DNA from: Carboxylicivirga sediminis
Lineage (GTDB): Bacteria > Bacteroidota > Bacteroidia > Bacteroidales > Marinilabiliaceae
Length of the DNA stretch: 44,410 nt
Assembly: GCF_018156225.1 (NCBI RefSeq)
Contig: NZ_JAGTAR010000044.1
Coordinates: 1 to 44,410 of the forward strand
Direction of reading: 5' to 3'
This document shows, piece after piece, positions 24,936-32,233 of the stretch. Within the stretch, counting starts at the first letter, position 1, and each line of letters opens with the position of its first letter. A program made the translations under genes and the position numbers. The notes beneath the pieces were generated by a model. It did no database searches, had not been told where the DNA came from, and was given only the letters and a program-made list of their open reading frames with translations.

Positions 24936-27401
24936 CTATTTTTTGAGTTCTTCGGTCAGGTTAATTTGCTTCCCATCTTTGAATACAACAATAAATGCTC
25001 CTGGAAAACCAGATATTTGCACCTGGTCAATATCTTTTTGAGCTTCGGTGTATGATGGGTATTCCCCTGCAAAATACTTGGTTAAACCTTTTGAAGGGAT
25101 TTCCACCTTTGAGATAGGTGGTATTTTTGATACAGCGGCTGCATTAGGCTCATTTCTGAATACACCTATCTGTATTTTGTATAATAAAGCCTTAGTACTT
25201 TCTTTCTTAAAAGCTTCCTCTACAACTTTTGCCGGCGCTTTTGTTTCGCTATCCGTTCCCTGCAACTCCTGATATGTTTTTGGCACATGCTTTTCAACTT
25301 CTTTACCCGGCTTTATATCCTCCCCCCTAATGACTTTTGTATAGGTTATGAGACTTTGTTCCTGGATGGAAACAGCTGTACGTTTAACGGCTCCTGATTT
25401 TTCATAACCATTCAAATCGTAGCCCATAATTGGATCAATAAGCTCCATGGCCTCCTTATAGTATTCTCTGCTACCGGCCTGCGCTTCTTCAAGAAAAGAA
25501 AGATCATCAACAGTATTAGCAATTAGCGTCTCTCGCAGTTTATTACTATAAATCTTATACTTGCTATCAAGTGACTCGTGATAGAGCTTTAATGCCGTTT
25601 CCTTAAGTTCATTGGCTTTATCAACATTGGCTCTCGCCTGTCCTTCCTCTTCCAAAGAATCTTTTTGTCGTAATACAGCAATCACAGACTCTGCCTCATC
25701 GGTGGCATCATTAGCCATCTCCAGTAGCTTTGAAGACTCAAGATTAAGGATATTACCCCATATATAGAGTGAATCAGCCCGGTGAAGCTGTTTAATTTCT
25801 TCAGCTGAGAACAATAAACTATACATCTTTTCAAGCTCCTCTAGTTGACGGGCAAACTCCTCATCGGTATAAAAGGTATATTCTTCTGGTATTAATATGT
25901 CCTGAAGTTGCTTGTCTTTAGCCCCATTTTTTTTTACTTGTACTGAAGCTGAGTATGTTCCTGCAGCTACCAGTTTTTTTACCTCTTCAATCTCGATAAG
26001 CCGAGCCTGGTAAAAACTGCTTTCTATTGCATCATCCAAGCCGTATACTTTCTTTTCAAGACTAAGAATATCATTCACTAACATAGCCCTTTCATTGTCT
26101 GAATTGGTGCGGGCATATGCCTGCCGTTTTTGACGCATCAAAGCTGAAAGGCTGTCTTTTTGATGTTGCAATTTCATGGCCTCGGCAAACGTAGCCTTGG
26201 CACCTGTGTTTTTAAAATGCTCCATCTGGGTATACTCAAGTGTATCAGCCACCATAAAACGAAATGCTGGCTGCTTTGCTGCATTAACATCCGTTTGTTT
26301 AATCTCCCCGTTTACTCCGTAGGAATATGACTCAGCGGATAGTGGCAATGCAGCTTCTGAACGCACATGGTTGATGTCCTCAACAAAATTCTTAACCACC
26401 GTATCATCCCATTTGATGGCATACACAATCAGAGTCGAGTCATTTGTTTCGCGGTTAGAGGCAAACCAAGCCACACTATTGAATTCATCAGCCACAAATA
26501 AAAAGTCATCCTTTGGCGAGTTAAATGGAATACCCATGTTAACAGGCTGTGAAAATGATTTACTTTCTGCATCGTAATTGGCCTTATATAAATCATAACC
26601 ACCCAAACCACCTTCTCGATTCGATGAAAAGAAAATGGTTGAGCCATCAATCAAAAGGAAAGGATGTCGTTCGTTAAATTCAGAATTGATTCCATCCAAT
26701 GCCAGACTTTCGCTCCATCCATCCAGCAGTTTCTCCATTTTATAAATGCCTTCGCCCTGTTCTTCCTTCGTCAATGTAAAATAAACCTCATCACCACGTT
26801 CGGTAAGGTACAAAATGCCTTTGGGGTCCAAACCTGATTCAAAAAATGCCTCATTGTGCATAACCTTACCCACATCATTTGCCGGATGATAAGCATTCAG
26901 GAAATCCTCAGCTGGAATAGTATCGCGCTGATAAACCGTTAATGAAAATATCTTGGCCGACTGCTGCAGGCCATATTCACACTCCTGCTGATACTTGATG
27001 GCCTTCTCATTTCGTATATCGGAAGCAGAAGCATATTTGAGGAATCGCTCATATTGCTTAATCGCTTCATCAAACTGATAACTCAGCTGATAGGCACGCC
27101 CCAAGTAGTAAAACGCATCTCTACTAACACCTTTTAAAGCAGCATATTTCAAGCGCTTTACAGCCTGCGAAATATCATTATTATTTTGTAGGAGGCAAAT
27201 GCCATAATAGTAGTTGTGCTTTAAATCCCGATCATTACGTTTTAATAAAGCAGCGTATGCTTTTTCAGCTTCAGCATAGTCGCCATCTTTAAAAAGAGCA
27301 AGTGCTTCCTGCGCGGAATATGTCCTATCCTGGGCCATGCCCATTTGCAATAAACCTGCTATAAAAATAAATACGAGTATGAGTGACCTTAAATTATACA
27401 T
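24936..27401 (-). CDS. exported TPR-PD40-SPOR domain protein
   Basis: An 821-residue envelope protein with a signal peptide (cleavage about MGMAQ). Order: TPR repeats (about 30-150, ALFKDGDYAEAEKAYAALLKR and AFYYLGRAYQLSYQFDEAIKQYERFLK); a PD40/WD40-like beta-propeller section (about 185-330, FFSSNREGGLGGYDLYKA); a long Glu/Lys-rich helical, probably coiled-coil region (about 390-690); and a C-terminal SPOR domain (about 737-821, YKIQIGVFRNEPNAAA through AGEYPSYTEAQKDID). TPR-PD40 proteins of this phylum usually end in OmpA-type peptidoglycan-binding domains, for example PorE of type IX secretion. Here SPOR, which binds denuded glycan strands at division sites, takes that place. A role in envelope organisation or division is inferred. 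Confidence 0.85.
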   Translation of the reverse strand: MYNLRSLILVFIFIAGLLQMGMAQDRTYSAQEALALFKDGDYAEAEKAYAALLKRNDRDLKHNYYYGICLLQNNNDISQAVKRLKYAALKGVSRDAFYYLGRAYQLSYQFDEAIKQYERFLKYASASDIRNEKAIKYQQECEYGLQQSAKIFSLTVYQRDTIPAEDFLNAYHPANDVGKVMHNEAFFESGLDPKGILYLTERGDEVYFTLTKEEQGEGIYKMEKLLDGWSESLALDGINSEFNERHPFLLIDGSTIFFSSNREGGLGGYDLYKANYDAESKSFSQPVNMGIPFNSPKDDFLFVADEFNSVAWFASNRETNDSTLIVYAIKWDDTVVKNFVEDINHVRSEAALPLSAESYSYGVNGEIKQTDVNAAKQPAFRFMVADTLEYTQMEHFKNTGAKATFAEAMKLQHQKDSLSALMRQKRQAYARTNSDNERAMLVNDILSLEKKVYGLDDAIESSFYQARLIEIEEVKKLVAAGTYSASVQVKKNGAKDKQLQDILIPEEYTFYTDEEFARQLEELEKMYSLLFSAEEIKQLHRADSLYIWGNILNLESSKLLEMANDATDEAESVIAVLRQKDSLEEEGQARANVDKANELKETALKLYHESLDSKYKIYSNKLRETLIANTVDDLSFLEEAQAGSREYYKEAMELIDPIMGYDLNGYEKSGAVKRTAVSIQEQSLITYTKVIRGEDIKPGKEVEKHVPKTYQELQGTDSETKAPAKVVEEAFKKESTKALLYKIQIGVFRNEPNAAAVSKIPPISKVEIPSKGLTKYFAGEYPSYTEAQKDIDQVQISGFPGAFIVVFKDGKQINLTEELKK

Positions 27402-27432
27402 TCAGTTATTTTCTTACATGTGGATTAAACTT

Positions 27433-27440
27433 CAAAATTA
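27433..27440 (-). promoter_or_regulatory. possible -7 box of the SPOR-protein gene
   Basis: On the minus strand TAATTTTG matches TAnnTTTG about 31 nt before the start codon. No TTTG is found at the usual -33 spacing. Confidence 0.4.
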
Positions 27441-27619
27441 AACAATACCGCCAAAATAGCTAAATGCCTAACGAATTTATTAGCCTGAGGAGGTCTTACT
27501 GCCTCGTATTCAAAATTATCAACAACTAAAACAAACACCGGGCAAAGCAAGCATACGATAAGCATTGTTGCTGTTAATAACTTTTGAACCATGCACCCTG
27601 CTAATCGTTGTTTAATAAA

Positions 27620-27627
27620 TATATTTG
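27620..27627 (+). promoter_or_regulatory. -7 box of the bcp-recA operon
   Basis: TATATTTG is an exact TAnnTTTG match 56 nt before the bcp start. The -33 element is not clear. Confidence 0.5.
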
Positions 27628-27683
27628 TAAATTAGGAATCAGGAAATAATCATTTTCCTATTCCACTCTAAAACAATAAAGTA

Positions 27684-28142
27684 ATGCTTAAAGAAGGAGA
27701 CAAAGCTCCCATTTTCAAAGGGATTAACCAAGACGAGAAAGAGATCAGTCTGACTGATTTTTCGGGTAAAAAAGTCATCTTGTATTTCTACCCAAAGGAT
27801 AACACACCTGGTTGTACAGCTGAATCGTGCAATTTAAGCGACAATTATGAGGACTTAACCTCAAAAGGATTTGAGGTGGTTGGTGTAAGTCCGGATAGTG
27901 CAGGCTCACATCAGCGCTTTATTGCCAAGCATAATCTGCGCTTTAATTTAATAGCCGATACCGAAAAGGAAATCCTTCAGCAATATGATGCCTGGGGACT
28001 TAAAAAGATGTACGGGAAAGAATACATGGGTGTATTGCGAAAAACCTTTATCATCGATGAAAACGGGGTGATCATCAAAATATTTGAAAAGGTAAAGACC
28101 AAAGATCACACTAACCAGATTCTGGAAGAACTTAGCCTATAA
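27684..28142 (+). CDS. bcp: thioredoxin-dependent thiol peroxidase (Bcp/PrxQ peroxiredoxin)
   Basis: Reduces hydrogen and organic peroxides with thioredoxin as electron donor; cytosolic, 152 residues. The peroxidatic Cys44 sits in FYPKDNTPGCTAESC and the putative resolving Cys49 five residues later, the atypical 2-Cys arrangement of many PrxQ proteins. Later conserved segments are VVGVSPDS and RKTFIIDENGVI. It lies 41 nt upstream of recA on the same strand and probably shares its promoter, which would couple peroxide defence to DNA repair (inference). Confidence 0.95.
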   Translation: MLKEGDKAPIFKGINQDEKEISLTDFSGKKVILYFYPKDNTPGCTAESCNLSDNYEDLTSKGFEVVGVSPDSAGSHQRFIAKHNLRFNLIADTEKEILQQYDAWGLKKMYGKEYMGVLRKTFIIDENGVIIKIFEKVKTKDHTNQILEELSL

Positions 28143-28183
28143 CAATCACCCCCTAATAGAAGAAACAGCTTAAAATCAATATA

Positions 28184-29200
28184 ATGGCAGAAAAAAAAGA
28201 GAACAATGTAAACAAAGAAAAGCTGAAAGCCCTTCAGCTGACCATGGACAAGATTGACAAGACCTATGGCAAAGGTACCATTATGAAGATGGACGATACA
28301 GCCATTGAGGAAGTTCCTGTGATTTCAACGGGCTCCATTGCTCTGAACCAGGCTTTGGGTGTGGGTGGTTTCCCACGCGGCCGTATCATTGAAATTTATG
28401 GTCCTGAGTCATCTGGTAAAACTACTTTGGCTATTCACGCTATCGCAGAAGCTCAAAAAGCCGGGGGTATTGCTGCCTTTATTGATGCCGAGCACGCTTT
28501 TGACCGTTTCTATGCCGAAAAACTGGGCGTAAATCTGGAAAGTCTATTGATTTCGCAACCTGACAATGGCGAACAGGCACTGGAGATTGCTGATCAGTTG
28601 ATTCGTTCTTCAGCCATTGATATCATTGTTATTGACTCGGTTGCTGCACTTACACCCAAAGCTGAGATTGAAGGTGATATGGGTGATTCGCGCATGGGAT
28701 TACAGGCCCGCCTAATGTCACAAGCCCTGCGTAAGCTAACCTCCACCATTAACAAAACCAACACCACGTGTATCTTCATCAACCAGTTGCGTGAAAAAAT
28801 AGGTGTAATGTTTGGTAACCCAGAGACCACTACTGGTGGTAATGCGCTTAAATTCTACGCTTCTGTCCGTTTAGATATCCGTAGAGTTACACAAATTAAA
28901 GATGGCGAAAATGTAGTAGGAAGCCACACCCGCGTTAAAGTAGTGAAAAACAAAGTGGCACCTCCATTTAAAAAGGCGGAGTTTGAGATTCGCTATGGCG
29001 AAGGTATATCGCGTGTTGGTGAAATTCTTGACATGAGCGTTGAGCTGGATATTGTCAAGAAAAGCGGTTCATGGTTTAGCTATGGCGAAACCAAATTAGG
29101 ACAAGGCCGCGAAGCCGTTAAGGAAGTTATCAAAGATAATCCTGAGCTGGCCGATGAGCTGGAACAAAAAATTACAGAGGCCATTAAGGCAACCAAATAG
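28184..29200 (+). CDS. recA: recombinase RecA
   Basis: ATP-dependent strand-exchange protein and SOS co-protease. 338 residues, full length. Walker A GPESSGKT at 73-80, the DAEHAFD segment, Walker [13 protein letters not shown], the L1/L2 DNA-binding loops (around [18 protein letters not shown] and [19 protein letters not shown]) and the C-terminal domain are all intact. The short N-terminal extension rich in Lys and Glu is common in this phylum. It follows bcp by 41 nt and ends at a strong bidirectional terminator. Confidence 0.99.
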   Translation: MAEKKENNVNKEKLKALQLTMDKIDKTYGKGTIMKMDDTAIEEVPVISTGSIALNQALGVGGFPRGRIIEIYGPESSGKTTLAIHAIAEAQKAGGIAAFIDAEHAFDRFYAEKLGVNLESLLISQPDNGEQALEIADQLIRSSAIDIIVIDSVAALTPKAEIEGDMGDSRMGLQARLMSQALRKLTSTINKTNTTCIFINQLREKIGVMFGNPETTTGGNALKFYASVRLDIRRVTQIKDGENVVGSHTRVKVVKNKVAPPFKKAEFEIRYGEGISRVGEILDMSVELDIVKKSGSWFSYGETKLGQGREAVKEVIKDNPELADELEQKITEAIKATK

Positions 29201-29201
29201 C

Positions 29202-29231
29202 AAAAAAAAGGCGAGCAAAATGCTCGCCTTT
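29202..29231. terminator. bidirectional terminator after recA
   Basis: AAAGGCGAGCA (29207-29217) and TGCTCGCCTTT (29221-29231) with a 3-nt loop. T-runs lie on both strands; eight A at 29202-29209 give the stronger T tract for the convergent minus-strand gene. Confidence 0.92.
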
Positions 29232-29255
29232 CTTATATCTTCTTTGTAACAAATA

Positions 29256-29720
29256 TTATGGCTCCACTACTTTTAACGAATAGTGCACGTCAACTTTATA
29301 GTTTTCAGGAAACTTAGGCATCAACAACCATTTGCGATTCTCGTACACTTTACCGGGGCGCTGTATCTGCGCATTACCAAATGAGGCAAAATAAACATCA
29401 ATACGTTTTGTCTGATCATTGCGCAACACTTCTACCTTAGTAGTTTTAATAGCTGTTTCACCATTTCGCACATATTGACTACAAACAACCACACTCTTTT
29501 TTTCAAAGTTGATTTTGCCAAAATCGACACTTTCACATTTCGCATTATATTTCAGCGGAATTTTCTTCAGGTCATCAATGCTTTGGGCAACTTCAAAGTT
29601 GTTAATCTGCAAACACAGTAAAGGATCGAGCTTTACCTCTTTATAAACGACAGGTGTTTGAGCCACGGCGGCATTTAAAAAGCAAAGCAGATAAATAACC
29701 TGACAATAGATATTTTTCAT
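29256..29720 (-). CDS. exported hypothetical protein
   Basis: 154 residues with a clear signal peptide (cleavage about AAVAQ). No family is confidently recognised. The body has three cysteines (in DPLLCLQ, AKCESVDF and VVVCSQY) and predicted beta strands. The segment ESVDFGKINFEKKSVVVCSQY recalls PrcB-like secreted domains, but only faintly. It is probably periplasmic. It lies 62 nt downstream of the small membrane-protein gene on the same strand and converges on recA, sharing its terminator. Confidence 0.6.
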   Translation of the reverse strand: MKNIYCQVIYLLCFLNAAVAQTPVVYKEVKLDPLLCLQINNFEVAQSIDDLKKIPLKYNAKCESVDFGKINFEKKSVVVCSQYVRNGETAIKTTKVEVLRNDQTKRIDVYFASFGNAQIQRPGKVYENRKWLLMPKFPENYKVDVHYSLKVVEP

Positions 29721-29782
29721 TTTCTATGATATGTTTTCGGATTTAACACCATAAACATAAGCTTTTCAGAGAAAATAGAAAA

Positions 29783-30142
29783 CTACTCGATAGCCAATTC
29801 TTTCCTATATCGTTTTTGCTTTCGAATAAAGAGTACTACAAACAGCGTTTTAGTAATAATTCCAATAGACAAAAACCAAGCATACAGATGCATTAATTGT
29901 TCCGTTTTTCTTAAATATACTGCAGTAAAAATCAGCATCAAGCCAAGTACCAACAACAGCATCTCGCTACCCAATTTAACCTGCCCCGAACGGACACCCA
30001 GAACCAGGTAGAGTATTTTCATGGTTCCTCCAACGCCAAAACAAATTGCGGCCCAAGGTCCTTCAACGCCAAATATTTTTAAAACAATACCAAGCAGAAT
30101 GAGTGTACCTCCTGCCATTATTAAATACTTAATCTTATCCAT
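29783..30142 (-). CDS. small four-helix membrane protein, hypothetical
   Basis: 119 residues with four predicted transmembrane helices (about 6-24, 28-48, 58-77, 84-105) and a basic C-terminal tail (RKQKRYRKELAIE). The N-terminal GGTLILLGIVLKIFGVEGPWA loosely recalls the membrane part of GldL-type proteins, but it lacks the rest of GldL, so this is no more than a resemblance. Upstream it has an unusually perfect Shine-Dalgarno sequence. Function unknown. Confidence 0.55.
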   Translation of the reverse strand: MDKIKYLIMAGGTLILLGIVLKIFGVEGPWAAICFGVGGTMKILYLVLGVRSGQVKLGSEMLLLVLGLMLIFTAVYLRKTEQLMHLYAWFLSIGIITKTLFVVLFIRKQKRYRKELAIE

Positions 30143-30156
30143 AGTTTGTAATTAAT

Positions 30157-30167
30157 GATCACCTCCT
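30157..30167 (-). promoter_or_regulatory. extended perfect Shine-Dalgarno sequence
   Basis: On the minus strand AGGAGGTGATC is the full complement of the usual 16S rRNA 3' end over 11 nt. It ends 14 nt before the ATG at 30142 (19 nt from the GGAGG core), which is further than optimal. Such sites are rare in this phylum. Confidence 0.6.
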
Positions 30168-30252
30168 ATCAAACAGTCGCCAAATTAAATGGTTCATTCT
30201 AACATTTTGCATGTTTAGTCTGTTATTTTTCAAATACAAAACCATTGCAACT

Positions 30253-30260
30253 TATATTTG
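30253..30260 (+). promoter_or_regulatory. -7 box of phosphoesterase gene
   Basis: TATATTTG is an exact TAnnTTTG match 32 nt before the start codon. The -33 region (TTTTC) is only approximate. Confidence 0.45.
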
Positions 30261-30292
30261 AGCATGTTTAACAAACCAAAGAACTAATCTCC

Positions 30293-31447
30293 ATGAAGAA
30301 TTACGGCTTCCTGATTTTTATAAGTATCATACTAAGCATTCACTTTCTGGTTAACTATTACATATATCACAGAGGCATACAATGGCTTGAAACAATGCCA
30401 GCTTTCAAAACAGCTTTCAGGATAACGATGCTGGTATTGATAATTGCCTATCCTGCCGGACGTTTCCTAGAAAGCATATGGTATTCGCCCGTTTCCAATA
30501 CACTTCACTGGATTGGAGCATTCTGGTTTGCCGGCATGCTGTATTTTACATTGCTGCTATTTGCCACTGATATTGCAAGGATGGCCAACTACCTTATTCA
30601 CTTTTTACCCAAAGTTGGTACACCAGCCTATCTGAACCTAAAGTTTTACACAGGCATAACCATTACTGCAGTAGGATTATTGGTGATACTAGGTGGCTTT
30701 ATTAATGCCTGGAGCCCTAAAATAAGCAGGCACAACCTCACCATCAACAAAACGGCTAATGGTGCAAAAGAGATGAAAATAGTAGCTGCATCAGATATTC
30801 ACCTGGGCACAATAATAGGCCCCAGAAAAACCCGCAAGCTGGTTGAAACCATCAACAGTCTGAAACCTGATATCATCCTACTGGCCGGCGATGTGGTCGA
30901 TGAGGATGTAATGCCTGTTATTAAGCAAAACCTGGGCGAAAGTTTAAAACAACTGAAAGCACCCATGGGTGTATATGCATCAACTGGTAATCACGAATAC
31001 ATAGGCGGGGCTGAGCGCTCTGTAAAATACCTGGAAGAACATGGCATAAAGGTTTTGCGTGATACGTCGGTATTCATCAATAATCAGTTTTATATTATTG
31101 GCCGCGAAGACCGCGATAAAAACCGCACTGCACAAGCTCGCCTTGAGATAAATGAACTCATTGCTCAACTTGATCAAACTAAACCTCTGATAATGCTGGA
31201 CCACCAGCCCTATAACCTGGATCTACCAACACAGTCGGGCATTGATTTACAAATATCAGGACACACGCACCACGGCCAATTATGGCCCTTTGGCTATATC
31301 ACCAATCGAATATTTGAACTTAGCCGGGGCTATTTAAAGAAGCAGGACAGCCACTTTATTGTTAGCACTGGTTTTGGCACCTGGGGCCCGCCTGTACGAA
31401 CCGGTAACCGACCCGAAATACTGGAAATCAACGTAAATTTCAAGTGA
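30293..31447 (+). CDS. membrane-anchored calcineurin-like phosphoesterase (YkuE-like)
   Basis: 384 residues. Four N-terminal transmembrane helices (about 4-25, 42-60, 70-95, 118-140) are followed by a dimetal phosphoesterase domain. The metal-binding motifs are complete: SDIHLG, LLAGDVVD, STGNHEY and GHTHHGQLWP. The family includes enzymes acting on phospholipid intermediates such as UDP-diacylglucosamine (LpxH/LpxG-like) and other membrane phosphates; the substrate here is unknown. Its stop codon abuts the stop of the convergent exported-protein gene with no base between. Confidence 0.9.
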   Translation: MKNYGFLIFISIILSIHFLVNYYIYHRGIQWLETMPAFKTAFRITMLVLIIAYPAGRFLESIWYSPVSNTLHWIGAFWFAGMLYFTLLLFATDIARMANYLIHFLPKVGTPAYLNLKFYTGITITAVGLLVILGGFINAWSPKISRHNLTINKTANGAKEMKIVAASDIHLGTIIGPRKTRKLVETINSLKPDIILLAGDVVDEDVMPVIKQNLGESLKQLKAPMGVYASTGNHEYIGGAERSVKYLEEHGIKVLRDTSVFINNQFYIIGREDRDKNRTAQARLEINELIAQLDQTKPLIMLDHQPYNLDLPTQSGIDLQISGHTHHGQLWPFGYITNRIFELSRGYLKKQDSHFIVSTGFGTWGPPVRTGNRPEILEINVNFK

Positions 31448-31954
31448 CTATTCGACCTGAGTTGTTAAGCGCAAATTGGCCATAAAATCATCTAGCTGTC
31501 CGGCCTGTATGTGCTTTTCAACTTCTTTCAGTTCTTTAGTCATTTTTATCTTATTGGCCGTATTGACGCAATACTCAACCACATTCTTCAATGCATCAAG
31601 CTGTAGTTCATTTAGGTCACCTTGTTGATCGTGATTCAGGTAGTTAAGCGCAAAATAGGCTATATAAATATCTCCTACTTCCGTATCCTTTTCAATGAGC
31701 TCATCGATTAAGTAATTATCAGAATGATTAGCCTCCAGCCATTTTTTTACGAAGCTACTGGCATTCTGACGCTGACTATCTTTTTTATTGTAGCGTACAC
31801 CAGTTAAATAACAACAACATTCCATAGCAGCTTCAGCAGCTTCTGTGGAATGTTCCTCATCTTCTACATCAATTGCTTTTAAATAGGAAAAATCTTGTGC
31901 GCTTGCAAGAATGCAAACAAACAATGCTGTACAAATAAACAATATACGTTTCAT
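31448..31954 (-). CDS. exported hypothetical protein with CCC motif
   Basis: 168 residues from the ATG at 31954; the open frame extends to 31966 but begins there with TTG. The signal peptide is MKRILFICTALFVCILASAQ. The mature part is acidic and predicted mostly helical, with a run of three cysteines (EAAMECCCYLTG) and a long helical tail. No known family recognised. It is likely periplasmic. The gene is convergent with and directly abuts the phosphoesterase gene, so the two transcripts overlap at their 3' ends. Confidence 0.6.
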   Translation of the reverse strand: MKRILFICTALFVCILASAQDFSYLKAIDVEDEEHSTEAAEAAMECCCYLTGVRYNKKDSQRQNASSFVKKWLEANHSDNYLIDELIEKDTEVGDIYIAYFALNYLNHDQQGDLNELQLDALKNVVEYCVNTANKIKMTKELKEVEKHIQAGQLDDFMANLRLTTQVE

Positions 31955-32177
31955 TATCAACTCCAATTTTTATTAGATTTAGTTAATCATTAAGCTATTA
32001 CGACAATATGGATGAACGTTTGTTATATTTTGACAAATTGCTTCTGTAAAATGACTAACCGTTATTAGAACCTGATTAGACAAAGCAACAAGTTTGTAAT
32101 GAACACAATAGAAACACACTGGTAAATACATTACAGAGGCGGCTATTTATCAGCTAAAATTTGCCCGACAAAAACTC

Positions 32178-32185
32178 TATATTTG
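32178..32185 (+). promoter_or_regulatory. -7 box of TonB receptor gene
   Basis: TATATTTG exactly matches TAnnTTTG, 48 nt before the start codon. A TTTG lies 14 nt upstream, closer than usual. Confidence 0.45.
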
Positions 32186-32233
32186 CACAATATTTGCAGT
32201 AAAAGCGACCATTAACCCAATTAACAAATTCGA

